NCBI RefSeq assembly: GCF_029867415.1
Contig: NC_081185.1
Location: 130,085,848-130,149,847, forward strand
Length of the DNA: 64,000 nucleotides
Reading direction: 5' to 3'
From: Vicia villosa
Lineage: Eukaryota; Streptophyta; Magnoliopsida; Fabales; Fabaceae
This document shows, in pieces, positions 23,853 to 35,647 of this stretch. Position 1 is the stretch's first letter; each line of letters starts with the position of its first letter. The position numbers and the translations under genes were made by a program. Below the pieces are notes generated by a model. It had not been told where the DNA came from. It saw only the letters and a list, made by a program, of their open reading frames with translations, and searched no databases.

Positions 23853-26177
23853 ATGAGGGAAATCCTTCACGTTCAAGGAGGACAATGCGGTAACCAGATC
23901 GGTTCGAAGTTCTGGGAGGTTGTTTGCGATGAGCACGGCATAGATCCAACCGGAAGATACGTCGGAAACTCAGATCTGCAACTCGAGCGCGTGAATGTCT
24001 ACTACAACGAAGCATCGTGTGGAAGGTTTGTTCCACGCGCCATCCTCATGGACCTGGAGCCTGGTACTATGGACAGTGTCCGAACTGGTCCTTACGGTCA
24101 GATCTTCCGTCCTGATAACTTCGTCTTCGGTCAGTCCGGCGCCGGTAACAATTGGGCGAAAGGTCACTATACTGAAGGCGCTGAGCTTATTGACTCCGTT
24201 CTCGATGTTGTTAGAAAGGAAGCTGAGAATTGCGACTGTCTTCAAGGTAGTTTAACTTAACCGTACTGATCTAAACTGGATTCCAGATCGGATCGAACTG
24301 GATCGATGATTTTTCTGTTATTTCGGTTGCTAATTTTGTGTTTGGTTTTGGTAGGGTTTCAGGTGTGTCATTCGTTAGGTGGAGGAACGGGATCTGGAAT
24401 GGGAACACTGTTGATATCGAAGATTAGAGAGGAGTATCCTGATAGGATGATGCTTACGTTCTCGGTGTTTCCTTCACCGAAGGTTTCTGACACTGTTGTT
24501 GAGCCTTATAATGCTACTCTCTCAGTTCATCAGTTGGTGGAGAATGCCGATGAGTGTATGGTTCTTGATAATGAAGCTCTGTATGATATTTGCTTCAGGA
24601 CTCTCAAGTTGACCACTCCTAGCTGTGAGTATTGTTCTCTTTTCATGTGATCTAAATAGATTTTACATTGCTTGTTACTAGATAGGAGATGTGATGATGA
24701 TATTGTAGATGACTAAGGTGCTTCACATGTCAATGATTCTTTGATTTGTTTTGTTAGATGGATTGAGAGTTAGATCAGTCAAATTATGATAACTCTTTAC
24801 TAGTGACTGGTTTTCTCCTCGCATTTGTTTCTGTATAATGAGTCTAATGTCCTTAATTTGCATTTAATTAGTCAAGTTAGTTTTCTATTATGCGATTTGA
24901 ATAATTGAATTGGCTGTGTGATACTGGTTGAGGACTTGAATTGGCTGTGTGATACTTGTTGAGGACTTGAATTGGCTGTGTGATACTTGTTGAGGACTTG
25001 AATTGGCTGTGTGATACTTGTTGAGGACTTGAATTGACTGATTCAAGATGTTTAAGGGACTTGAATTGACTGATGTGATTGTTGAAGCTTTCCTAATGAC
25101 ACTTATACTCTGGATTGTCGATGCTTCTCGCAATTGTTCATCACTTGATTTTGATTGTATAACATGACTGATGCACTTTGGTGTTGATGATTCATTAATT
25201 TGTCGATTTTACTGAGTACATATTTATATCACTTTTTCTGGTTCACTGTGATTTTTGATTAATAGCAATGTATATTTCTATTCTTTTAATTGTGCACTTT
25301 TCAATAAATTGCTTTCACAAGTTTCATTTATGTGATTTGATAAACTGATTTGACTGTGAAATGTGTTTTGGGATTCAACTTGACTGTTTATTTATGTTTT
25401 AAGCAAATTTGATTGCAACTGATTTTTCAATAGTTGGGTAACTTGGTTCTGTTGTTGATGTATGTGATTACTGAAAATGTGTGATTGTTTGTTGCAGTTG
25501 GTGATTTGAACCACTTGATCTCAGCAACTATGAGTGGAGTGACTTGCTGTCTTCGTTTCCCGGGTCAACTCAATTCTGATCTCCGGAAACTGGCTGTGAA
25601 TCTCATCCCGTTCCCTCGTCTGCATTTCTTTATGGTTGGTTTTGCACCTCTCACCTCCCGTGGCTCCCAGCAGTACCGTGCATTGACTGTTCCAGAGCTC
25701 ACCCAGCAAATGTGGGACTCCAAAAACATGATGTGTGCTGCTGATCCCAGGCACGGTCGATACCTCACCGCATCTGCCATGTTCAGGGGTAAAATGAGCA
25801 CCAAAGAGGTGGATGAGCAAATGATTAATGTCCAGAACAAGAACTCTTCGTACTTTGTTGAGTGGATCCCCAACAATGTTAAGTCAAGTGTCTGTGACAT
25901 TGCTCCTAGAGGTCTCTCCATGGCTTCTACCTTCATTGGTAATTCAACCTCCATTCAGGAAATGTTCAGAAGAGTGAGCGAACAATTTACTGCTATGTTT
26001 AGGAGGAAGGCTTTCTTGCATTGGTACACTGGTGAAGGCATGGATGAAATGGAGTTCACAGAAGCAGAGAGCAACATGAACGACCTTGTGTCTGAATACC
26101 AGCAATACCAGGATGCCACTGCGGATGAAGAATATGACGAAGATGAGGAAGAAGAACCAGAGCATGCATATGAATAA
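23853..26177 (+). CDS. TUBB: Beta-tubulin, three exons, 447 aa
   Basis: Beta-tubulin pairs with alpha-tubulin and polymerises into microtubules. Exons by reading: 23853-24246, 24355-24624 and 25498-26177; introns begin GT and end AG. Joined length is 1344 nt, giving 447 aa plus TAA. It starts MREI, the tetrapeptide involved in tubulin mRNA autoregulation. [10 protein letters not shown] follows near residue 8 (nucleotide contact), and [10 protein letters not shown] at 140-149 is the tubulin GTP-binding signature. The C-terminus is the acidic tail [16 protein letters not shown]. Introns after codon 131 (phase 1) and codon 221 (phase 1) are at the conserved plant positions. No lesions are seen, so it is probably functional. 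Which isotype it is cannot be told. It is the only clear host gene here. Confidence 0.98.
24907..25080 (+). repeat. 31-bp tandem repeat in tubulin intron 2
   Basis: Four nearly identical units GAATTGGCTGTGTGATACTT followed by GTTGAGGACTT are followed by two degenerate ones. They lie within the 873-bp second intron, far from both splice sites. Confidence 0.9.
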
Positions 26178-27017
26178 AAGAAATTACAAGTATGATGTGC
26201 AAGTGTGTTCAGTAGTACTCTTCTATCTTTAGTGAAGATTGCATTGTAATTAGTATGTTGGAGGAATTCTTGGTATGAGCCTGATGTGGAGAGAATGGAA
26301 ATTCCAATTTGGGAAATGGAGGTGAGGGTAATTTGGGTACATGGTTTAGAGTAGTTCTGCGCCCATCTGTTTGTTTCTGTATTTTGGCTTGCATTGTTGT
26401 TTCTTCTATCTGATTCTGGATTATGTTTCCTTAATATTTTTGTCATTAATATGCATGACTTTTTCACATTGGATCCTTGAAATGTCTGTTGCTATTGTTA
26501 TTCATATTGAAGTCTATCATGATTTGGGTGACTCAACGACTTTTAGTGATGTTTGAACAAAGCTAAGCTGCAGTATTAATTGGTGTTTTAGACAATATAT
26601 CTAGAAAGTCGTTGTGAAAAAGACAATTCATAAGTTACTCTTTTCACTTCCATATGAGAATAAGTTAACTCTTTGTAAGTGGCACATTAAGCTCTTTGAA
26701 TTCGCTTAGATTTTATTTTTTGCTAGTGTTTGCTCGAGCTCCCAGTGCGCAGCAAGTCATTAGAAAATGAAAAAGGAAACAACTGGTGACAGATGAACAT
26801 CTCTATTTTTAACATTCACTTATTTCTTGAAAGTTGCACCCTCTAGGATCTAGACGTAAGTTGTTTTTTAAGAGGGTCATGTTAATTTAGAGCACAAGTT
26901 GAAAATTTAAAAATAAAAAATTATTTTACATTTAGTTTTAGGGTCATGTTAATTTAGAGCACAAGTTAAAAATTTACAACGCGAAGATGTAAAAAACCTT
27001 AAAAGCTGCATTTTACA
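26178..27017 (+). other. Tubulin 3' region and intergenic DNA
   Basis: The 3' UTR starts here; TGAATAAAAG overlaps the stop codon, and T-rich sequence continues to about 26500. A phrase GGGTCATGTTAATTTAGAGC occurs twice (about 26874 and 26941), a short direct duplication. No further gene. Confidence 0.6.
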
Positions 27018-27025
27018 CTTCTAAG

Positions 27026-27868
27026 CAGTGTTTTAAAAACCGGACCGGTCATCGAACCGGTAAAGGTACTGGGTCACTGGTTTATCGGTCGAACCACTGG
27101 GTCACTGGTCGAACCGCACGACCAAACCGGATTAAACCGTATTAAACCGGATTAAACCGGATAACTCGATTGAATAGACTTGTCATTATATAGGTATAAA
27201 ACTGGTCGAACCGGATGATTCAGTCTCTAAAAAAATATAACTACCTTTTAAAATTTTAAAAATATCATATCATAAATTCACAATTTCATAACTTAAATTC
27301 AAATTTTAAACAAAGGTAATTGCAAACAAAGTCTAATTACAACATAATCTAAACAAAGTCTAATTACAACATAATCTAATTGAATAGTTTATAACAAAAT
27401 AACTCCAATGTGTATCAAATTTAATTCAAAATAGGATCTTCCTAAAAAGAAAATCAAATAAAATTCAATATGTTGATGTTATTTAAGAAAATTTATTATC
27501 AAAGATAACAAATAGACAATAAAGTTTTTAATTTGTCACTAACGAAAAAACTATGTGAGGATGCTATTTAAGTAATACACTACTAAATATATTAAAAAAA
27601 AAGTGTAAAAGAAATGTTAAAAAAAAGTTTAAAAAAAATAAAAAAAAAGTTTAAAAAAAAATAAAAAAAAAGTTAAAAAAAAAAAAAAAAAAAACAATTA
27701 AACCGCCGGTTTTCCGGTTTTCCCGGTTTTTCCGGTTTTCCCGGTTTTCACCGGTTCCCACCGATTTGATGGCATATCCGATTCAATTATTGAACCAGAC
27801 CGGTTACCTGGCCGGTTCCCGGTTCGACCGGTCCGACCGGCCGGTCCGGTCCGGTTTTTAAAACACTG
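27026..27868. mobile_element. CCGGT-rich hAT-type MITE
   Basis: Termini CAGTGTTTTAAAAACCGGAC and GTCCGGTTTTTAAAACACTG are perfect inverted repeats. The identical 8-mer CTTCTAAG flanks it (27018-27025 and 27869-27876), giving hAT-type insertion. Both subterminal regions are packed with CCGGTT/AACCGG words. The middle is AT-rich with a long A-rich tract (27594-27693). No coding capacity. Confidence 0.9.
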
Positions 27869-27876
27869 CTTCTAAG

Positions 27877-28307
27877 GCCTCATACTTCGAGTAAATTAAG
27901 GATTACCTTTGAATTTTTTGACATTGCCCACAACTTTACCTTAAGTAAATGTAATTTACCCACAGCTTTACCATGAGTAAACGTATTTTATGCACAACTC
28001 TATGTAACTTTAATGAGTATTTGTTCTGATTCTAAAATACAAACACGTGCTGATGGGGTGATTTGCCCGAATTATAAAATTCCAAAAAATTGTTAACTTA
28101 GAAAAGAAGTTGTGAGAGGAAAGAAATGTTTTGTTGTGGCTTATATGCAAACTTTATATTTTAGATTCTAACACTTTAAAAATAGTTTCGGATCTTAGAA
28201 TCATAGAGATATCTTTGGATTTTCAAGGGGATTCTTAGTGGTGTGAAAAAAGTAATTTTTTTTTTTTTTAAGAAAGAAAGAAGATTGCGACCATTTAATT
28301 GCTACAA
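27877..28307. other. No gene seen
   Basis: Ordinary AT-rich intergenic DNA with a poly-T run at 28257-28269. Nothing supported. Confidence 0.6.
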
Positions 28308-28712
28308 GGCCATTTTTTCGGCCCTTTCATGTTACTACAACTGTAATATTCTAAGTTACACGTCAAGAATAATAATTCGAAGCCATTTTTTAAGTCCTTT
28401 TATGTTACTACAACAAAAATACCCTAAGTTATATGTTAAGAATAATAACTCGAGACCATTTTTTCGGCCCTTGCATGTTACTACAACAATAATACTCTAA
28501 CTTACACGTCAAGAATAATAACCCAAGGCCATTTTTTAGCCCTTTCATGTTACTACAACAGAAATACCCCAAGTTACATGTCAAGAATAATAACTTGAGG
28601 CCATTACATGTCAAGATAAATAACTCGAGGCCATTTTTCGGCCCTTTCATGTTACTACAATAGTAATACCCCAAGTTACACGTCAAGAATAATAATCCGT
28701 GGCATTACAATT
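28308..28712. repeat. About 73-bp tandem repeat, five to six units
   Basis: Each unit has GGCCATTTTTTCGGCCCTTT, CATGTTACTACAACA, then TAAGTTACACGTCAAGAATA. One unit near 28600 is truncated. GGCC(N)nGGCC in each unit forms a short inverted repeat. Confidence 0.88.
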
Positions 28713-29633
28713 TGCTACTGAAAACATCAAATACATTCAAGTCTAAAACGACTAAATAAAAATTTTCTAAATATAAAAAATTCCAAATTCATCAAGGTTA
28801 ACAAAATACATCAATACAATAGAAACACCATCCGATAGTTATTCAACATCAAGTCTAATGCTGAAAGTCAAACTCGAGCACCTGCTTATTTGCAAAGAAT
28901 AAAAACAACGTGGAATAAAATAGTAATCTCAGTGGGTTCTTGGTCTAAACGACTTAATCTCTCTACCCCTTTACCCAGCTTAATGATCAAATGTAAAATC
29001 CATAACTTTCATATCCCAAAAGTACTATGGAAGTTCACCTATTTCCTAAAGAGAAATCCTCTTCAATGACTATATGTTTCAATCTTGGAACCATTAGTAT
29101 AACCATGCATCCTGATACTACAAAGAAATGTCTTGGACACCATAAAGTCATGTACACCCACAAGACTCATAATTCCGTGCTTATTTGAGTGTCTCCTCTA
29201 TTAATTTATACATTGTGACCCTAACATTTTTTTTATACAAGTTAGCCAAGGAAGATGTCGTAGTATTGCATAAGTCCCAAATCACTCACACAACTTTCCC
29301 ATATCATAGGTCAGATCCATAATGCATCCTGATATCGTACATCCATCTTTTACCTTGTCTTGAAATCAGAAATAAGCCCTAAGGTGGATTTCTAAATTTA
29401 GGTTATGATCAATCTAGGGTAGTATTATATAGTTTCCACTCAAACTTGAATCTAGGAGCTTAAAGATTCAATTTAGATCAATTTTAAGTCAAAATAATGT
29501 TCGAAGATATAAAATTTACATCGATTTAGTTTGGTTTTTAGTAATTTTGGAAAATGGAACCAAACAAACTAAACGATTTGAATTGATTGTTGGTCTAAAA
29601 CACTTATTCTTTCTTCAAATAATTCATATATAT
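28713..29633. other. No gene seen
   Basis: Intergenic sequence up to the Sirevirus insertion. It ends TATAT, one copy of the target duplication. I find no coding homology. Confidence 0.6.
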
Positions 29634-30838
29634 TGTTAGAACAAGATTTGTTCTGATCAATTATCTTAGTTTTGATGATAACAATAATATGAATTTTGCT
29701 TAAGATAATATGGTACTCTAATCCAATGCAATTTCCTTTTCAGGAAATATATAAAGAGTACGCATAATTCAGCGCTCAGAAGCTTTGTCTCAAAGGGTTC
29801 AGCATGCAACATCAGAACATGGTCTGGCAAGACATCAGAAGATGGTCGAAGCAGAATCAGAACATGGGTCTATGGAAGCATCAGAAGAACAAGAGAACAG
29901 AAGCACTGAAGTTCTGATGGTATCACGCTCAGAAGCACTTCAAGGTCAGAAGATCAGAAGATGCTTTGCACCAAGCTGTTTGACTCTGATATTCAAACGT
30001 TGTATTCACAAACATCAGATCAGAAGGAAGTACAAGTGGCAAGCTACGCTGACTGACAAAAGGAACGTTAAAAGCTATTAAAGGCTACGTCAGTAGACAC
30101 AGCGTGAACAAGGCTCGAGGTAGTTGACAAAAGCGTATAACATTAAATGCGATGCTGTACGGAACATGCAAAGCATTAAATGCACTCAACGGTCATCTTC
30201 TCCAACGCCTATAAATATGAAGTTCTGATGAGAAGCAAGGTTAACGATTCTGCACCAAAACAACTCAAATTAACTTGCTGAAACGCTGTTCAAATCAAAG
30301 CTCAGAATCTTCATCTTCATCAAAGCTCACTACATTGCTGTTGTAATATATTAGTGAGATTAAGCTTAAACGTTAAGAGAAATATCACAGTTTGTGATTA
30401 TAGCTTTTAAGAAGCAATTGTAATACTCTTAGAATTGATTACATTAAGTTGTAAGGAACTAGAGTGATCGTGTGGATCAGAATACTCTAGGAAGTCTTAG
30501 AGGTTATCTAAGCAGGTTGTAACTAGAGTGATCGTGTGGATCAGTATACTCTAGAAAAGTCTTAGAGGGTATCTAAGCAGTTGTTCCTGGAGTGATCAGT
30601 GTGTGATCAGAAGACTCTGGAAGACTTAGTTGCTGACTAAGTGGAGAACCATTGTAATCCGTGCGATTAGTGGATTAAATCCTCAGTTGAGGTAAATCAT
30701 CTCTGCGGGGGTGGACTGGAGTAGTTTAGTTAACAACGAACCAGGATAAAAATAACTGTGCAATTTATTTTTATCTGTCAAGTTTTTAAAGCTACACTTA
30801 TTCAAACCCCCCCTTTCTAAGTGTTTTTCTATCCTTCA
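29634..30838 (+). repeat. 5' LTR of Sirevirus-like element
   Basis: 1205 bp, from TGTTAGAACAAG to TATCCTTCA. The promoter element CTATAAATATGA (30209-30220) is in the middle. It differs from the 3' LTR at three visible sites: ACATGCAAAG/ACACGCAAAG, GATCAGTATAC/GATCAATATAC and CTAAGTGTTT/CTAAGTATTT. Confidence 0.97.
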
Positions 30839-30853
30839 ATTGGTATCAGAGCG
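30839..30853 (+). other. Primer-binding site (tRNA-iMet type)
   Basis: TTGGTATCAGAGC starts two bases after the 5' LTR and is complementary to the 3' end of initiator methionine tRNA, the usual plant copia primer. Confidence 0.93.
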
Positions 30854-30924
30854 CCGGTTCTAAGGTGCAAGCACTTAACCGTGTTTAGAAAAGATTCAGG
30901 AAGAGAAAAACGCTTCGGTAAAAG

Positions 30925-33900
30925 ATGGTTGATGAAAGTGAAAAGTCTACACCTGCATCTACATCTGGCTCTGCTGAGCAATACAACGGTAACAATGGTT
31001 ATACTAGACCGCCGGTATTTGATGGTGAAAACTTTGAATACTGGAAAGATAAACTGGAAAGTTACTTTCTTGGTCTAGATGGTGATCTATGGGATCTTCT
31101 GATGGATGGTTACAAACATCCAGTAAATGCCAGAGGCGTAAAGCTGACAAGGCAAGAAATGAATGATGATCAGAAGAAGCTTTTCAGGAATCATCATAAA
31201 TGCAGAACTGTTTTGCTGAATGCTATCTCTCATGCTGAGTATGAGAAGATATCTAACAGGGAAACGGCCTATGACATATATGAGTCCTTGAAAATGACTC
31301 ATGAAGGAAATGCTCAAGTCAAGGAGACTAAAGCTCTCGCCTTAATCCAGAAATATGAAGCCTTCAAGATGGAGGATGATGAAGACATTGAAAAGATGTT
31401 TTCAAGATTTCAAACTCTTACTGCTGGATTGAGAGTTCTTGACAAGGGATACACCAAGGCTGATCACGTAAAGAAGATCATCAGAAGCTTACCTAGAAGA
31501 TGGGGTCCTATGGTGACTGCATTCAAGATTGCAAAGAATCTAAATGAAGTTTCTCTGGAAGAGCTTATCAGTGCCTTGAGAAGTCATGAAATAGAGCTGG
31601 ACGCAAATGAGCCTCAAAAGAAAGGTAAGTCTATTGCATTAAAATCCAATATCAAGAAATGCACTAACGCTTTTCAGGCTAGAGAAGAAGATCCTGAAGA
31701 ATCAGAATCTGAAGAAGAAGATGAACTGTCCTTGATCTCCAGAAGGCTAAATCAACTCTGGAAGACCAAGCAAAGGAAGTTCAGAGGCTTCAGAAGTTCA
31801 AAGAAATTTGAACGTGGAGAATCTTCTGATGACAGAAGATTTGACAAGAAGAAGGTCATGTGCTATGAATGCAATGAGCCTGGACACTTCAAGAATGAAT
31901 GTCCAAATCTTCAGAAGGAAAATCCCAAGAAGAAGTTTCATAAGAAGAAAGGTCTTATGACAACCTGGGATGAGTCAGAAGATGATTCAGACTCTGAAGA
32001 TGAGCAGGCTAACTGTGCGCTGATGGCGACAGAAGATGACGGATCAGAATCTACATCAGAATCAGATTCTGAAGAGATATCCTTGACTGCAAAAAGGACA
32101 AAGCACAACATGTCATGGTACCTGGACTCTGGATGCTCACGACACATGACAGGAAGAAGGTCTATGTTCCAAGACCTGGTGCTTAAGTCTGGAGGAGAAG
32201 TCAAGTTTGGAGGAGATCAGAAGGGCAAGATAATTGGCTCTGGAACTATAAAGTCTGGTAACTCTCCTTCCATTTCTAATGTACTTCTTGTAGAAGGATT
32301 AACACATAACCTCTTATCTATTAGTCAATTGAGTGACAATGGTTATGATATAATCTTTAATCAAGAGTCTTGCAAGGCTGTAAATCAGAAGGATGGCTCA
32401 ATCCTATTTACAGGCAAGAGGAAGAACAACATTTATAAGACAGATCTGCAAGATCTTATGAGTCAGAAGGTGACTTGTCTTATGTCTGTTTCTGAAGAGC
32501 AGTGGGTCTGGCACAGAAGATTAGGTCATGCTAGTTTGAGAAAGATTTCTCAGATTAACAAACTGAATCTTGTCAGAGGACTCCCTAATCTGAAATTCAA
32601 ATCAGACGCTCTTTGTGAAGCATGTCAGAAGGGCAAGTTCTCCAAACCTGCATTCAAGTCCAAGAATGTTGTTTCTACCTCAAGGCCATTAGAACTCTTG
32701 CACATTGATCTGTTTGGCCCAGTCAAAACAGCATCTGTCAGAGGGAAGAAATATGGATTAGTCATCGTAGATGATTATAGCCGCTGGACATGGGTAAAAT
32801 TCTTGAAACACAAGGATGAGACTCATTCAGTGTTCTTTGATTTCTGCATTCAGATTCAATCTGAAAAAGAGTGTAAAATCATAAAGGTCAGAAGTGATCA
32901 TGGTGGTGAATTTGAGAACAGATCCTTTGAAGAATTCTTCAAAGAAAATGGTATTGCCCATGATTTCTCTTGTCCTAGAACTCCACAGCAAAATGGAGTT
33001 GTAGAACGAAAGAATAGGACTCTGCAAGAAATGGCCAGAACCATGATCAATGAAACCAATATGGCTAAGCATTTCTGGGCAGAAGCAATAAACACTGCAT
33101 GCTATATTCAGAATAGAATCTCTATCAGACCTATTCTAAATAAGACTCCTTATGAATTGTGGAAGAATAGAAAGCCTAACATTTCATATTTCCATCCTTT
33201 TGGATGTGTATGCTTTATTCTGAACACTAAAGATCATCTTGGTAAGTTTGATTCCAAAGCACAAAAATGTTTCCTTCTTGGATATTCTGAACGCTCAAAA
33301 GGCTACAGAGTATACAATACTGAAACATTGATTGTAGAAGAATCAATCAATATCAGGTTTGATGATAAGCTTGGTTCTGAAAAACCAAAGCAGTTTGATA
33401 ATTTTGCAGATTGTGATATTGATATATCAGAAGTTGTTGAGCCAAGAAGCAACGCATCAGAAGCAGAGCTTCTCAGAAGCAAAGAATCTGAAGATCAAGT
33501 ATCAGCTTCTCTGGAGAATCTAAGCATTTCTGAAGAACCATCTGTCAGAAGATCATCCAGACTCATCTCTGGTCATTCAGAAGATGTCATTCTTGGAAAG
33601 AAGGATGATCCAATCAGAACAAGAGCATTCCTTAAGAACAATGCAGACTGTCAATTAGGTCTTGTATCTTTGATCGAGCCAACTTCTGTTGATCATGCTC
33701 TAGAAGATCCAGACTGGATAATTGCTATGCAAGAAGAACTGAATCAGTTTACAAGGAATGATGTTTGGGATCTTGTTCCTAGACCAGATGGATTCAATAT
33801 AATCGGTACAAAATGGGTCTTCAGAAACAAGCTCAGTGAGAAAGGTGAAGTGGTAAGGAACAAAGCCAGACTGGTGGCTCAGGGTTATAGTCAGCAAGAA

Positions 33901-35205
33901 GGGATTGACTATACAGAAACCTTTGCACCAGTGGCCAGGTTAGAATCTATTCGTCTATTAATTTCATTTGCCACTCAACATAACATCACTCTCTATCAGA
34001 TGGATGTTAAGAGTGCCTTCTTAAATGGTTATATAGATGAAGAAGTTTATGTCCATCAACCTCCTGGTTTTGAAGACTCTATGTCTCCTAATCATGTTTT
34101 TAAACTAAAGAAATCATTGTATGGATTGAAACAAGCTCCCAGAGCTTGGTATGAACGCTTAAGTTCTTTCCTTCTGGATAATGGTTTCACTAGAGGAAAA
34201 GTGGACACTACTCTCTTTTGTAAAACCTTTAAAAGGGATATTTTAATTTGTCAAATATATGTAGATGATATTATTTTTGGAACATCTAATGCTACACTTG
34301 GAAAGGAGTTTGCTGAGTCTATGCAGGCTGAGTTTGAAATGAGCATGATGGGAGAACTCAAGTATTTCCTTGGAATACAAATAAATCAAACATCAGAAGG
34401 AACGTATGTTCACCAAACCAAGTATGTGAAGGAACTTCTGAAGAAGTTTAATCTTCTAGATTGCAAAGAAGCCAAAACTCCTATGCATCCTACATGCATC
34501 CTAGGTAAGGATGAGGTAAGTAAGAAGGTAGATCAGAAGTTATACAGAGGTATGATTGGATCTCTTCTATATCTGACTGCTTCTAGACCTGACATTCTGT
34601 TCAGTGTTTGCTTGTGTGCTAGATTCCAATCAGATCCTAGAGAATCTCATTTAACTGCTGTTAAGAGAATTCTAAGGTATCTGAAAGGTACTACTAATGT
34701 TGGCTTAGTTTACAGAAAATCTAAAGAATACAACTTAGTAGGATTCTGCGATGCTGACTATGCTGGAGACAGAATTGAAAGAAAGAGTACTTCAGGAAGT
34801 TGCCAATTTCTTGGAAGTCATTTGATCTCTTGGTATAGCAAGAAGCAAGCAACTATTGCTCTATCAACAACAGAAGCAGAATATGTCGCTGCTGCTGGTT
34901 GCAGTACACAGATGCTCTGGATGAAGAGTCAGTTAGAAGATTATCAGATATTTGAGAGTAACATTCCTATATTCTGTGATAATACTTCTGCTATATGTTT
35001 ATCTAAGAATCCTATTCTTCATTCAAAAGCTAAACATATTGAGATTAAACATCATTTCATAAGGGACTATGTTCAGAAGGGTGTTATATCTTTAAACTTT
35101 GTTGATACAGACCATCAATGGGCTGATATTTTTACAAAACCCCTGGCTGAAGATAGGTTTAAGTTCATTCTGAAGAACATCAGTATGGATTTATGCCCAG
35201 AATGA
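30925..35205 (+). CDS. Sirevirus-like gag-pol polyprotein, 1426 aa
   Basis: A single uninterrupted frame. Gag occupies roughly residues 1-390, with a zinc knuckle CYECNEPGHFKNEC at 313-326. The protease has DSG at 401-403 (WYLDSGCSRHMTG). Integrase begins with the HH-CC motif (HRRLGH at about 530, CEACQ later) and has D595, D658 and E694 (HIDLFGP, RSDHGGEF, GVVERKNR), a DD35E arrangement. The RT has KARLVAQGYSQQEGIDY, MDVKSAFLNG and YVDD at 1112-1115. RNase H has FCDADYAG (about 1274) and STTEAEY (about 1314). The first ATG after the primer site in this frame was chosen as start. Products would package, reverse-transcribe and integrate the element. No lesions are seen. Confidence 0.96.
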   Translation: MVDESEKSTPASTSGSAEQYNGNNGYTRPPVFDGENFEYWKDKLESYFLGLDGDLWDLLMDGYKHPVNARGVKLTRQEMNDDQKKLFRNHHKCRTVLLNAISHAEYEKISNRETAYDIYESLKMTHEGNAQVKETKALALIQKYEAFKMEDDEDIEKMFSRFQTLTAGLRVLDKGYTKADHVKKIIRSLPRRWGPMVTAFKIAKNLNEVSLEELISALRSHEIELDANEPQKKGKSIALKSNIKKCTNAFQAREEDPEESESEEEDELSLISRRLNQLWKTKQRKFRGFRSSKKFERGESSDDRRFDKKKVMCYECNEPGHFKNECPNLQKENPKKKFHKKKGLMTTWDESEDDSDSEDEQANCALMATEDDGSESTSESDSEEISLTAKRTKHNMSWYLDSGCSRHMTGRRSMFQDLVLKSGGEVKFGGDQKGKIIGSGTIKSGNSPSISNVLLVEGLTHNLLSISQLSDNGYDIIFNQESCKAVNQKDGSILFTGKRKNNIYKTDLQDLMSQKVTCLMSVSEEQWVWHRRLGHASLRKISQINKLNLVRGLPNLKFKSDALCEACQKGKFSKPAFKSKNVVSTSRPLELLHIDLFGPVKTASVRGKKYGLVIVDDYSRWTWVKFLKHKDETHSVFFDFCIQIQSEKECKIIKVRSDHGGEFENRSFEEFFKENGIAHDFSCPRTPQQNGVVERKNRTLQEMARTMINETNMAKHFWAEAINTACYIQNRISIRPILNKTPYELWKNRKPNISYFHPFGCVCFILNTKDHLGKFDSKAQKCFLLGYSERSKGYRVYNTETLIVEESINIRFDDKLGSEKPKQFDNFADCDIDISEVVEPRSNASEAELLRSKESEDQVSASLENLSISEEPSVRRSSRLISGHSEDVILGKKDDPIRTRAFLKNNADCQLGLVSLIEPTSVDHALEDPDWIIAMQEELNQFTRNDVWDLVPRPDGFNIIGTKWVFRNKLSEKGEVVRNKARLVAQGYSQQEGIDYTETFAPVARLESIRLLISFATQHNITLYQMDVKSAFLNGYIDEEVYVHQPPGFEDSMSPNHVFKLKKSLYGLKQAPRAWYERLSSFLLDNGFTRGKVDTTLFCKTFKRDILICQIYVDDIIFGTSNATLGKEFAESMQAEFEMSMMGELKYFLGIQINQTSEGTYVHQTKYVKELLKKFNLLDCKEAKTPMHPTCILGKDEVSKKVDQKLYRGMIGSLLYLTASRPDILFSVCLCARFQSDPRESHLTAVKRILRYLKGTTNVGLVYRKSKEYNLVGFCDADYAGDRIERKSTSGSCQFLGSHLISWYSKKQATIALSTTEAEYVAAAGCSTQMLWMKSQLEDYQIFESNIPIFCDNTSAICLSKNPILHSKAKHIEIKHHFIRDYVQKGVISLNFVDTDHQWADIFTKPLAEDRFKFILKNISMDLCPE

Positions 35206-35647
35206 GAAGATGAGAAGTTCTTATGTATGAGTATCTTCTGAAATGAAAAATGGACTATTTTTTAATCAGAAGTTCTGATTGAAATCTTTTAGAAATTATG
35301 ATTCGGTTATTACTAACGTTTCATTATCTAAGTTGATTCAGAACCTCTTTTAAAGCAAAACAGCTGTAACGTTTTATCTCGGGATGGTAAACCTGTCGTT
35401 ACTATTCATGGATAAGCGCGCGTGCAGTTGAAGGGACACCGACCATAGGTAACTGTGCTAGTCACCTCATTTGTCTTTATTATCTCTCCTCACGTCACGT
35501 AACATTAAATGCTTTTCATCGTTTGCTCTCTTTCAGTTTTTCTTTATATTCTTCAAACACTTCTCCTTCCCTCTCATATTTTCTCTATTCACTCTATCTT
35601 TTTGCATTCATATCAAACCCTAGCTGTTCATTATCTGCAAATCCATC

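Noticed and set aside
23970..24245. Minus-strand frame overlapping tubulin exon 1
   Set aside because: Shadow of the conserved tubulin coding sequence on the other strand.
29785..30081. 98-codon frame inside the 5' LTR (repeated at 37472-37768)
   Set aside because: Lies in both LTRs between start and promoter region and has no homology; its openness reflects CAGAAG-rich repetition.
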